NCBI GenBank assembly: GCA_003576745.1
Contig: QEVR01000003.1
Location: forward strand, 37,491-101,490
Source: Candidatus Uhrbacteria bacterium
GTDB lineage: Bacteria; Patescibacteriota; Patescibacteriia; 2-12-FULL-60-25
DNA length: 64,000 bases
Reading direction: 5' to 3'
Shown here piece after piece: positions 53,519 to 64,000 of this stretch (position 1 is its first letter; each line of letters opens with the position of its first letter). Below the pieces are notes generated by a model, which was not told the origin of the DNA, did not search any database, and saw only the letters and a program-made list of their open reading frames with translations. Made by a program: the position numbers and the translations under genes.

Positions 53519-53550
53519 AGACATTTCGGCCTCCCGGGATGTCTTTTCTT
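53517..53550 (+). terminator. Terminator
   Basis: AAAGACAT pairs with ATGTCTTT around a GC-rich loop, followed by TCTTTTTTC. Confidence 0.82.
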
Positions 53551-53579
53551 TTTTCTCGTCCGGTGCCAGAATGGAATCT

Positions 53580-53861
53580 ATGAAGACCGAGTTTTTCCAG
53601 GAGCAGGTACTTGGCCAAATCAAGGAAAATCTCCGGACAGACGGAGCTTCCCTAGAGCGTCTTCGGCGCATTGCACAGGACGCGCTCATGGCCGCGAAAT
53701 CCCATGGGGAGCATATGTCGAATGAGGCCGTTTTGGATTTTTTGAAGAGCAATCCCGAAGTCGAGGGAAGGCTGGTGTTGATTATGGAAAAAGAGGATCA
53801 GGAAGCGCGCGATGCCCTCGTGGAACATATCCGCGAACTTCTTTCGTCGAATAACAGCTAA
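53580..53861 (+). CDS. Small helical protein upstream of the Fic gene
   Basis: 93 residues from the ATG at 53580; another ATG at 53571 is possible. Highly charged and helical (QEQVLGQIKENLRTDGASLERLRRIAQDALMAAKSHGEH). Not recognised. It stops two bases before the Fic-like gene, so the two form a small operon, an arrangement like that of Fic toxins with a small partner (antitoxin). No inhibitory (S/T)xxxE(G/N) motif can be identified with confidence. Confidence 0.7.
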   Translation: MKTEFFQEQVLGQIKENLRTDGASLERLRRIAQDALMAAKSHGEHMSNEAVLDFLKSNPEVEGRLVLIMEKEDQEARDALVEHIRELLSSNNS

Positions 53862-53863
53862 GT

Positions 53864-55183
53864 ATGCGTTTTGAAGTGACGCCGGAGGCGCCTCGTAAAG
53901 AAACGCTTCCGCAAAAAGAACAGAAAGCAGCATCTCGTGAATCAAAAGCCGTAGAGCGGGAGGCTCTTCTCGAGATCCTTGAAAAGGAGGAATTGGATCC
54001 AAAGGTAGCTCTGGAGATCATTGCGGCATATGGCGAGGAACCGGATGCAGAAACACGAAAAGATCTCAATGCCGTTTTGAGTGCGTACGGACTGCATGAA
54101 GATGACATGACGGAATCTGAACGGAAGAAAACGACAGCCGTCTTCATGGCGGCTACCAGGGAATCGTCGAAGAAGGAAGATCTCGAAGCATCGCTCGCAA
54201 GCCAGCTCACGCTGAAGGCATTCCAAAAAATGGATACCTTGCAGAAGGCATTTGAAAGCATCAAAACCCCTGAAGAAAAAAAGGCAGCGTTGCGCGAACT
54301 CATGGACACGATGTCTCATATGGCAAAACTCATCTCCATTGAGAGCGAGGATGACATGGCATTGTGGGATGCCTTTTACGAACGGTTCCGAGCGATCGGC
54401 GAATCGAAGAAAACGAGCCCGGAAGACGTGAAAAAAACGTATGACGAAGTCTTCAAGGAGTTTGAAGAGGTGATAGAGGTTGATATCTACCGAAGGCGGA
54501 AGCGTGTTTCAGACATGCGGAATGAATTCCTCCCAGAAGATGAACTCATGTCGGAATTGTACGGACGGACATCACAGGAACTGGAAGCGTTAAAGATGCA
54601 GAATAGGAAAAATGTTGCGGAGTTCATTCGGAAGCATTCGGATCGCGAGCCTTCCATTGAGCTTTTGGAAGAATTACATCGCATCAACAACAAAGGCATC
54701 GTCGCGAGGGAAATATCGACGATACGGCATACGCGTGACCAACAGGTCGTCTACGGCGGTGGGCGGGTCGGGACCTTCGGCGAGGACGTTCCCGAAGAGA
54801 TGGGCCATTTGATGGCGCGAGCGGAATGGCTGGTTGCGAATAATCCGAATAAACTTCGATATGAGGTTTCTGTTGCCAAGCTCCACAACGACCTTCTGAA
54901 TATTCATCCCTTCTCTGACCGGAATGGGAGTACAGCAATGTTGTTCGCGGAGTTCCTGATGGCCAAAAAAGGGTATACGCCCGACACAAAACGGGATGCG
55001 AGCTACTACAATTATGTCCGGAAGACGCTCGGGAATAATCCCGTTGCGGTCGCCGTTCTCGGCGGCGGTATGTATGAGATCGGAGAACGTTCAGGATATT
55101 TCAAAGGCATGACGGCAAAAGGAAAAGAAAAAGCTTACGACGATTATTTCCAGCATCTCTATGACACTCTCGGTGCGAAGTGA
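53864..55183 (+). CDS. Fic-domain protein with degenerate active site
   Basis: 439 residues. The N-terminal 230 residues are helical and charged. A Fic core follows (NKGIVAREISTIRHTRDQQVVYGGG, KLHNDLLNIHPFSDRNGSTAMLFAEFLM). The Fic loop reads HPFSDRNGSTAM where active AMP-transferases have HPFxxGNGRxxR, so the glycine and both arginines are lost while His and Asp remain. Such variants may use another substrate or be inactive. Coupled to the small gene upstream. Confidence 0.87.
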   Translation: MRFEVTPEAPRKETLPQKEQKAASRESKAVEREALLEILEKEELDPKVALEIIAAYGEEPDAETRKDLNAVLSAYGLHEDDMTESERKKTTAVFMAATRESSKKEDLEASLASQLTLKAFQKMDTLQKAFESIKTPEEKKAALRELMDTMSHMAKLISIESEDDMALWDAFYERFRAIGESKKTSPEDVKKTYDEVFKEFEEVIEVDIYRRRKRVSDMRNEFLPEDELMSELYGRTSQELEALKMQNRKNVAEFIRKHSDREPSIELLEELHRINNKGIVAREISTIRHTRDQQVVYGGGRVGTFGEDVPEEMGHLMARAEWLVANNPNKLRYEVSVAKLHNDLLNIHPFSDRNGSTAMLFAEFLMAKKGYTPDTKRDASYYNYVRKTLGNNPVAVAVLGGGMYEIGERSGYFKGMTAKGKEKAYDDYFQHLYDTLGAK

Positions 55184-55654
55184 TCACTTATGATACGTCT
55201 TCCCGGCCTCGATCATGCACGCGCGGTAGAGCTGTTCCAGAAGCACGATGCGCGCCAAGCCGTGGGGGAGCGTCATTATTCCGAACGAGAGCGACACATT
55301 CGCTCTTTTTTTGACGTCTTGATGAAGGCCCCAGGAGCCGCCGATGAGAAATATAACCGGACGGCGGCCGCTCCACTCGGAAAGATTCTTTGAGAACGCC
55401 ACCGAGTTCATCTCCGTTCCGGTCTCATCCAGCGCCACGACGACTGCATCATCGCGTACACCTCGTAGGAGAGATGCGGCCTCCGCCTTTTTCGTCGCTT
55501 CCGCATTCGGCTTGGCCGAACCTTTTTGTCCTTCGGGGAGCTCGACAATTTCAAGCTTCGTAAAGGGCTTTAGACGGGCAGAATACATGGATTCCGCTTC
55601 CCGTTGCCAAGGCTCCGGGAGCCGTCCAATCGTTCGAATATATACGGTTTTCAT
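55184..55654 (-). CDS. rlmH: 23S rRNA pseudouridine methyltransferase RlmH
   Basis: 156 residues, the family's usual length. SPOUT fold with VVVALDETGTEMNSVAFSKNL, VIFLIGGSWGLHQDV and the C-terminal LPHGLARIVLLEQLYRA. RlmH methylates a pseudouridine in helix 69 of 23S rRNA. The last residues read EAGKTYHK, close to the usual GxxYHK end. It ends exactly against the Fic gene's stop and sits upstream of the 23S gene. Confidence 0.94.
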   Translation of the reverse strand: MKTVYIRTIGRLPEPWQREAESMYSARLKPFTKLEIVELPEGQKGSAKPNAEATKKAEAASLLRGVRDDAVVVALDETGTEMNSVAFSKNLSEWSGRRPVIFLIGGSWGLHQDVKKRANVSLSFGIMTLPHGLARIVLLEQLYRACMIEAGKTYHK

Positions 55655-55693
55655 AAAGGTATCGGGTTATCCACTCTTCATACAGAGGGGGAC

Positions 55694-55722
55694 TTGACAG
55701 GGGGCTCTGTCTTCATTATTAT
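55694..55722 (+). promoter_or_regulatory. Strong promoter upstream of the rRNA region
   Basis: TTGACA (55694-55699), 17-base spacer, TATTAT (55717-55722). The best consensus promoter in this area. It drives the candidate RNA at 55726-55897 and perhaps the rRNA genes. Confidence 0.78.
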
Positions 55723-55725
55723 TAC

Positions 55726-55897
55726 GGCGACTTTGACCATGTCCCTGTACCCATATGAGGGGACCTCTGGTTCGCCCGGTCCGCGACAGCGGATCACATG
55801 CCTCGATCATCGTATGAGTGAATTCTCTCACACAGGCTAAGCGCGAACCACCATGGTTTTTTCGCCGCTTGGTCTGCACTCCAAGCGGTTTTTCTTT
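55726..55897 (+). ncRNA. Candidate structured non-coding RNA
   Basis: Bounded by a strong promoter and a terminator (55865-55897: CCGCTTGG, loop, CCAAGCGG, TTTTTCTTT). Inside, CGGCGA pairs with TCGCCG, GACCATG with CATGGTT, and GGTTCGC with GCGAACC as a long closing stem. Small hairpins lie within (TCCCT/AGGGGA, TCCGC/GCGGA, GCCT/AGGC). I cannot match it to 6S, SRP, tmRNA or RNase P RNA. It could also be a leader or attenuator of the rRNA transcript. Confidence 0.5.
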
Positions 55898-55999
55898 CTC
55901 ACGGGACATCGAGACAGCCAGACACGTCTTTCTTCATCGGGAGATCTTCGGACGGAAAGAGGCGTTTGTCTGCCTCACACGAGACAGACCGGAATTTCG

Positions 56000-56141
56000 A
56001 CAATATCAGATCGTAATACGTACAGAGCAATCTGAACTCCGCTTTATTCGCAAGAATGAAGTCGAGTTGAAAACGTACACCAAATTGAATCGGCCGCCGT
56101 TTCATAACGATGTCTATCTATTCTTCGTTGTGATTCCGGAT
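56000..56141 (+). promoter_or_regulatory. 23S rRNA processing leader
   Basis: The sequence around 56007-56033 (TATCAGATCGTAATACGTAC, then AGAGCAATC) is nearly complementary to 59268-59302 after the 23S gene. The two would form a long stem enclosing 23S, the usual RNase III target. The 150 bases hold no gene. Confidence 0.75.
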
Positions 56142-59219
<3,078 letters not shown>

Positions 59220-59428
59220 TTCCGGAAAGAAGGCGCGAGCGATTCACTGTGTGTACGTCTTCCCAAAACGGTTGCTCTGTACATATTACGGTCTGATACT
59301 TGGTTCGTAGTTCGTGGTTATTGGTTTTGAAGTCGGCATGTGGATTCCCGTCAAAAAATTGATGGGTACCAATTGCAAAATTAAAAACCACCACCAACAA
59401 TCAACCAATCTGAAGGACGGCATTGTCT

Positions 59429-59543
59429 TGGTGCCTGGAGCGGCGGGGCCACACCTGTTCCCATTCCGAACACAGCAGTTAAGCCCGCCAGCAGCGATGG
59501 TACTTGGGGCCAACCCGCCCCTGGGAGAGTAGCCCGGCGCCAG
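59429..59543 (+). rRNA. 5S ribosomal RNA
   Basis: TGGTGCC (59429-59435) pairs with GGCGCCA (59536-59542). Conserved CACACCTGTTCCCATTCCGAACACAG and CGATGGTACTTGGGG are present. About 210 bases after 23S; a terminator follows. Confidence 0.95.
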
Positions 59544-59566
59544 GACAGTTTCGTTCTTCGCATTGA

Positions 59567-59594
59567 GATCCGATGCATCAATCGGGTCTTTTTG
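59567..59594 (+). terminator. Terminator of the rRNA operon
   Basis: GATCCGAT, loop GCATCA, ATCGGGTC, TTTTTG. Confidence 0.88.
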
Positions 59595-59940
59595 TTTGAA
59601 TGGGGAGTGGAGGGGTGGCCGTGAGCCATGAGCCTTGCGCCATACGGTATGCGGGTTGCGGGATGCGAAAAGAGTACGCAGGATGTGGTTGCGTAGGACG
59701 TAGGTCGAGAGGTATGGGTCGTGAGCCATGGGGTAGTTGCGTAGGACGTGATTGCATAGGGGAGCATAATTCTCCCCGAACCCCGTTCCTTTTGCCCTTT
59801 GCCCTGGGTCTGTAGGTTCGTAATACCGTAGGTTTGTAGGTAATGCGCTGTTTATTCAAGACCCGTAACCAGTAACCAATAATCCGTAACCAAAAACCCG
59901 TTCCCTTTGCCATTAGCCCTTAGCCCCTTGTTTTTGCTAT
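59595..59940. repeat. Dispersed intergenic mosaic repeat, copy 7
   Basis: Long copy with GTGGTTGCGTAGGACGTAGG, GGAGCATAATTCTCCCCGAA and TCTGTAGGTTCGTAATACCG. It fills the 350 bases after the rRNA terminator; no gene is seen. Confidence 0.85.
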
Positions 59941-59950
59941 TATAATGACC

Positions 59951-60124
59951 ATGAACATGACCGCGCGCCGCCGGAAGCATCTGACATCCGTATGCAGGTT
60001 TTGGTGTATACATACGGCACATTGGATTCTTGCGGCCGTTTTTATTTTTATGACGTTTGGATTGCTTTATGTGTTATTCGCGCAAGACTCCGCGCTCGTT
60101 TTTCAAGATCTCGGATCTCCATAA
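59951..60124 (+). CDS. Small single-helix membrane protein
   Basis: 57 residues: a basic N-terminus (MTARRRKHLTSVCRFW), one strong membrane helix (ILAAVFIFMTFGLLYVLFA) and a short outer tail. In-frame ATGs at 59945, 59951 and 59957 are possible starts. TATAAT at 59941-59946 sits right at the start, which would give a leaderless message. It precedes the dockerin/cohesin genes and may belong with them. Not recognised as a family. Confidence 0.55.
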   Translation: MNMTARRRKHLTSVCRFWCIHTAHWILAAVFIFMTFGLLYVLFAQDSALVFQDLGSP

Positions 60125-60157
60125 TGAGTTTTTCCGCGGATTGCTCTCGAATATGTT

Positions 60158-60880
60158 ATGCTTTCGCTTATGCGGAGGCTGTTTTTTATCCTTGGCGCTA
60201 TCGTCGTCTTTTTGGGTCTGCAGAGCATTACTACATTCGCGCAAACCCAGAGCAGCGCAAATTTTTCCAATACCGACTCATCTGTGATTCCTGCTGAAAT
60301 TATCCAATCATCCGGAAATTATCAGATACAAGCGGCCATCAATGCGATTGTCGGAACAGGCGAAAGCGCAGGGTTTTTTGCGGAAATTGGCTCGCAGACG
60401 CCACCGGGCATCGAAACAGCTCCTCCGACGCCGCCTGCGGGAGGAGGCGGATCGGCAGGCATTCCCCCTATGAGTGACCCTGTTTTGACCTTGGAATACA
60501 GGACGCCCACCTATCTCTCCACGCAAAAGATCCTTGGAAAAAAGGATAGTAATATTGTCCGCATTCACATAAACGGATCCGGGAATGGTATTTCCATACA
60601 GGGAGGCATTTGGAGCAGGCAGTTTCCCTTGTTTCTCGGACAAAACAGCATATATCTTCAGGGTTTTTCAAATTATGGTCTCGTAAAGACTGTCACCGGA
60701 AGCGTCGAACGGCTTCTAGCCGGAGATGTGAATCGTGACGGAGTTGTGGGCGATGCAGACCTCTCAATGCTCGTACACGACTGGAATACATCACATTTCC
60801 GCAGTGATTTTAACGAGGACGGTGTTATTGACGGTACCGATCTATCGATACAGTTCTCTTATTGGAGCAATATTTACTGA
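60158..60880 (+). CDS. Secreted protein with C-terminal dockerin domain
   Basis: 240 residues. Signal peptide 1-29 (FFILGAIVVFLGLQSITTFA). A Gly/Pro-rich linker (PPTPPAGGGGSAG) divides a beta-rich domain. The end is a type I dockerin with two calcium loops: GDVNRDGVVGDADLSMLVHDW and DFNEDGVIDGTDLSIQFSYW. Dockerins bind cohesins, and a cohesin-like protein is encoded one base downstream. Together they may form a small surface complex. Confidence 0.88.
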   Translation: MLSLMRRLFFILGAIVVFLGLQSITTFAQTQSSANFSNTDSSVIPAEIIQSSGNYQIQAAINAIVGTGESAGFFAEIGSQTPPGIETAPPTPPAGGGGSAGIPPMSDPVLTLEYRTPTYLSTQKILGKKDSNIVRIHINGSGNGISIQGGIWSRQFPLFLGQNSIYLQGFSNYGLVKTVTGSVERLLAGDVNRDGVVGDADLSMLVHDWNTSHFRSDFNEDGVIDGTDLSIQFSYWSNIY

Positions 60881-60881
60881 T

Positions 60882-62129
60882 ATGCCAATTCCGGTTCCTG
60901 TGAGGCGCCTTCTTATTTCTGCCGCTGTGTTCTGTCTTGCGGCGTTTATGCCCCTATTTGGGGCGAATGCCGCTCCTTTAGACGCTCAAGCAGTTCTTTC
61001 CTCTCCTACGCAAGTGACACAGGGCGAGACATTTCAGGTATCTTTGCGCATTGACGCTCGCACAAATAGTATCGATACCGTGAGGATTTTCGGTTCTTTT
61101 GATATTCAGGCTCTCCGCATGGTGGGATATGCGCTCGATGGCGCTTTTTCATCGCAGTCTCCGGGTTCCGGCATATTCCCTTCAAGCGGATCATTTTCCA
61201 TAGGCGGGTATACCGTGGATGGAGGTCATACCGGAAATATTCGCTTTGCAACTCTTACATTCCAGGCCAAAAAGGACGGTGTCGCATCCGTAAATATCCT
61301 GTCAAATTCCAAGGCATATTCAGCAGGCACGGCCATAAATATTGCTTCAACAGAGCAAAAAATTAAGGTAAGTGCATTACTTGTGGATAAAATTGTACCA
61401 CCTGATGAGCAGGGTCCAAGCCTCTCAATTTCTTCAGTAACTCATCCTGATCAGAATGTCTGGTACAACAAGAGGGATATTTCCATTGCGTGGGTCGTAA
61501 ATGGGGGATCTGCACGGGAAAACTATCTTTCCATGAATGCGACGCCTATCTCCGAGCCAAAGGAGGCCGTAACAGGCCAGGAAATGACATTGAAGGCAGA
61601 TGGCGATGGCATTTGGTATGTTCACGTCCTTTCTGTCGTCGAAAGCGGTGAAAAGCTTCAGGGGCATTACCGCGTGATGGTTGATACTAGCGCTCCAGAA
61701 CAGCTTCTCCCTGTGTTGGAGCAGGACCTCGTCAGCACAAATGTACCGAATGCGATTCGTCTCGGCGCAATTGATCAGCTGTCCGGCCTTGAGCGATATG
61801 AAATTCGTATTGATGACCAGCTTTATACCGTTACCTCTACGCCATTTATTCTTCCGGCCCTTGAGCCGGGTCTCCACGAGATAACCGTGACGGCAGTCGA
61901 TCGCGCCGGGAATTCAACGACGCGTTCAACCACGCTCACTATCCTCCCGACCGAGGACGGGATCTCGATCAAGAAAAAAATTGATTTGATTCCGGCCTGG
62001 AGCATAGTGCTTCTTATCGCTCTTTGGCTCCTCTATTTTATTATTCGACCTCGCACGGCAAAGCGTGGTCCGCAACAGCTTTCGGTTGTTCGGAGGCAGG
62101 GAGCAAAACGACGCAAAGGACACAAATAG
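60882..62129 (+). CDS. Membrane-anchored cohesin-like protein
   Basis: 415 residues from the ATG at 60882, one base after the dockerin stop. Signal peptide 1-29. Residues 33-165 fit a cohesin fold (SSPTQVTQGETFQVSLRIDA, IFGSFDIQALRMVGYALDG, IRFATLTFQAKKDGVASVNIL). Ig-like regions follow (MVDTSAPEQLLPVLEQ, GLHEITVTAVDRAGNSTT). A C-terminal helix (SIVLLIALWLLYFIIR) and a basic tail anchor it. It would display the cohesin outside the cell. Confidence 0.87.
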   Translation: MPIPVPVRRLLISAAVFCLAAFMPLFGANAAPLDAQAVLSSPTQVTQGETFQVSLRIDARTNSIDTVRIFGSFDIQALRMVGYALDGAFSSQSPGSGIFPSSGSFSIGGYTVDGGHTGNIRFATLTFQAKKDGVASVNILSNSKAYSAGTAINIASTEQKIKVSALLVDKIVPPDEQGPSLSISSVTHPDQNVWYNKRDISIAWVVNGGSARENYLSMNATPISEPKEAVTGQEMTLKADGDGIWYVHVLSVVESGEKLQGHYRVMVDTSAPEQLLPVLEQDLVSTNVPNAIRLGAIDQLSGLERYEIRIDDQLYTVTSTPFILPALEPGLHEITVTAVDRAGNSTTRSTTLTILPTEDGISIKKKIDLIPAWSIVLLIALWLLYFIIRPRTAKRGPQQLSVVRRQGAKRRKGHK

Positions 62130-63307
62130 TAGTCAGACTTTGTTCAATAGATACGGCATATCCAGGTATATGGAATACCGGGCCATATACGGTGAACACG
62201 TCTGTGTTTGTCTCCAAAAACAGATTATCCACATACTGTCCTACGGAGATTTTGGCTCTATGAAGCGTTATTAAACTTTCCTATAGGAACGCTGTTACAA
62301 TGGGTTCAGGGTAAGGGCCAGCGAAACATCGCACTTTCACGATCCCACCCACCACTTGCTGGTCACCCGGAAAAACAAACTAGGGCATGCGCCAATGGCG
62401 ACACCCTCAAACAAACACCAATGTCCAAGACGCCCCGCGTCTCGGACCATGAGAGCCCCCGGTTCACTCCGGGGGTTCTTCGTTGCCATGATGTGGTACC
62501 CGGACGAGTGTGTCTCTGATAAACGATGGGTCTTATGGAAAGATCCTCTCAAATACCGCGCCCGGCGGTCAGAGCAAAGATCCGTTATCTCCCGAAAGAA
62601 CCTACGCGGCCGTCGCATATGATTCAAAAGATGATTTCAGGAGGCGATACCGGTCAACGCTTTAATATGAGCACACAAGTCGCATAGCGCACTGTTACTG
62701 TTCATCTATCGCATTATTATGCGACGCATATGCTATTCATTTGCAATTTTTCCCTAATTGAATGTTCCCAGGGATCTCGGGGATCGCTGTTTTTATACGT
62801 TTCTTTCTAACCTTAATGATTGCAATGAATTATCTCTGGAACTATTCATAAAGCTTTAAACCGCCTTAACGGTTCGCTATAACAGATACAGGGAGATCAG
62901 GCAGTATTCATAGTTTTTTCAGGGTATTGAACTTATCTACAGGCAAGTTTCTGTTTATACACAGATAGTGCACAAGGGCAATATGAATAATGTATATGCT
63001 TTTTCCAGTAAAAGAGCTCGTTTTCGACGTTACGGGCGTTTAGGGTGTATACGACGATATAATAAATGGCGTAGGAGTGTATCCACGCGCATCCTTCCTA
63101 TACGCATCCTTTCCAATCGTGTTTCTTCGTTTCCTGGAGGGGATTCTATAGCTGAACGCCAAAAAATGGTTAATTGGCGTTTCGTGGAAAATTGCAGATT
63201 CCGAGAACACGCGGATTTTCATCCGCCATTATTTAGCGTGACTTTGTCGCGCAGGAAGTCGTATCTCTCGGATTTGCGAAAAACAAAGTGTGAAGGATAC
63301 GCCATTT
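62130..63307. other. Long region without a convincing gene
   Basis: About 1.2 kb. Overlapping short frames exist on both strands (for example 62337-62627 minus, 62968-63402 plus) but show no domain or signal, and a hairpin (AACGCCAA ... TTGGCGTTT near 63155-63182) lies inside the plus-strand frame. Two strong hairpins lie at 62423-62447 and 62456-62475. DnaA-box-like words are TTATCCACA (62225-62233), TTATCTACA (62933-62941) and TTATACACA (62955-62963). From 62690 to 63000 it is AT-rich. Confidence 0.6.
62423..62480. terminator. Two adjacent hairpins, possible terminator or structured RNA
   Basis: GTCC.AGACGC pairs with GCGTCT.GGAC, then CCCCCGG (62456-62462) with CCGGGGG (62469-62475) followed by TTCTT. 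The second could end the cohesin transcript. Confidence 0.5.
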
Positions 63308-64000
63308 TTGAAGAAACAATCCGCGTTCAATGCCATACGAGGGGCGCTGGCGGTTTTGGCGACAATTCTTTTCTTTTCTTGGGCATTCGCGGCAAGTGCT
63401 GAACTTCCAACAACGATTGGCTATCAGGGGAGACTGAAAAACAGCTCCGGTACCGTTCAAAGCGGTACTTTCAGCTTTACATTTCGCCTGTATGCGAGCT
63501 CAACCGGAGGAACCGCGATTTGGTCTGAAACGCAAAGCTCCGTGAGCGTGAGCGACGGCTTTTTTGCCGTACGCCTTGGAAATACAACTCCCTTCCCGAC
63601 GGATTTCAATTCACCGCTCTTTATTACCACCGAGGTGAATGGGGACGGTGAAATGTCGCCGAGGGTCGCCATTAATGCTGTTCCCTATGCCTTGACCACG
63701 GGCGGGGTGAATGCGCTTCCGTCGGCACCGGTTGCTTCGCCATATGCCACGGGCGGTCGCATGTATTACAACACCGGGTCGGGTCGGCTGTTTTACTATG
63801 ACGGCATTCAGGATGTGTGGGTTGAGGTGGCCACGCCTTCTTCAACCGTATCGGAAGCCGATACCTTCCAATCCGTTACATCACGCGGAAATCAAACGTC
63901 TTCCACCATCCAATTCGCCGGAGGCACATCCACAGGAGACTTCCTCCCTGGCACGGATGCAACGTATTTCCTCGGCACCGCAAGCTTCCGCTGGCTTGGC
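63308..64000 (+). CDS. Large secreted surface protein, 5' part only
   Basis: At least 231 residues, cut by the window end. TTG at 63308 is taken as start because GAAGGA lies upstream and a signal peptide follows at once (AIRGALAVLATILFFSWAFAASA). The mature part begins ELPTTIGYQGRLKNSSGTVQ, then FTFRLYASSTGGTAIWSETQ, a motif family common in very long secreted proteins of this group. Later the GGRMYYNTGSGRLFYYDG and TDATYFLGTASFRWLG blocks resemble phage-tail-like repeats. Adhesin or surface fibre is likely. Confidence 0.82.
   Translation, partial: MKKQSAFNAIRGALAVLATILFFSWAFAASAELPTTIGYQGRLKNSSGTVQSGTFSFTFRLYASSTGGTAIWSETQSSVSVSDGFFAVRLGNTTPFPTDFNSPLFITTEVNGDGEMSPRVAINAVPYALTTGGVNALPSAPVASPYATGGRMYYNTGSGRLFYYDGIQDVWVEVATPSSTVSEADTFQSVTSRGNQTSSTIQFAGGTSTGDFLPGTDATYFLGTASFRWLG

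Noticed and set aside
62456..62475. CCCCCGGTTCACTCCGGGGG as a tRNA T arm
   Set aside because: No acceptor, D or anticodon arms fit around it, and the loop lacks the conserved A58.
62968..63402. 144-codon plus-strand frame before the surface protein
   Set aside because: It contains a terminator-like hairpin and overlaps the signal peptide of the real gene in another frame.

Overview
The window looks like a chromosomal segment of a bacterium of the Candidate Phyla Radiation (Patescibacteria). This is inferred from several signs. Secreted proteins carry the 'HGEAWYV' repeats common on the surface of these cells. There are many short lipoproteins and signal-peptide proteins of unknown family, and a cohesin/dockerin pair with a membrane anchor. 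The 23S-5S rRNA unit has no 16S gene upstream, and genes are often translated without a clear Shine-Dalgarno. TAA, TAG and TGA all end intact genes, so the standard code appears to apply. I could not run any search, so the lineage is a working assumption.

Layout. 1-1310: tRNA-Arg(UCU), flanked upstream by a 68-bp direct repeat, a slipin (SPFH) gene, and tRNA-His. 1311-17405: a mobile element of about 16.1 kb inserted in the 3' end of tRNA-His. Its left arm (minus strand) carries a large serine recombinase, a primase-helicase, small phage-type proteins and an unrecognised two-gene pair. Its right arm (plus strand) carries an excisionase-like HTH protein, a type III-like restriction-modification pair (Mod, Res), a Cas4/RecB-like nuclease and a RelA/SpoT-like HD protein. 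I propose a 7-bp core (CACCCCA) at both ends. Joining the ends restores tRNA-His next to a terminator hairpin, and joining the circle gives the recombinase a different C-terminus.

17406-36500: housekeeping and envelope genes. These include ywbE, an exported amine oxidase with a c-type haem motif, a BASS transporter, typA, a quinone-type dihydroorotate dehydrogenase with a class-1-like Cys, lipoproteins, a thioredoxin/CcdA pair, a host-attachment-like protein, and an Fe-S cluster set (Rrf2 regulator, cysteine desulfurase, IscU-like scaffold, ferredoxin).

36501-47325: a decayed gene, a cNMP-fold protein, a Trm11-like methyltransferase and three consecutive paralogous membrane proteins. Each paralog has a LysM-like outer domain, one membrane helix and a long coiled coil; this family is the strongest candidate for an undescribed system on the chromosome. 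47339-55654: the S6-SSB-S18 block, EpmA-like protein and EF-P, a kinase-like gene broken by an in-frame TAG, tRNA-Leu, a phosphoesterase, a degenerate Fic protein and RlmH. 55694-59594: a strong promoter, a candidate structured RNA, then 23S and 5S rRNA. 59945-64000: a small membrane protein, the dockerin and cohesin proteins, about 1.2 kb without a convincing gene, and the start of a large secreted surface protein.

Many intergenic gaps are filled with one mosaic repeat family (for example near 19.8, 26.4, 28.0, 36.0, 42.4, 44.7 and 59.7 kb), which is unusual for a compact genome.
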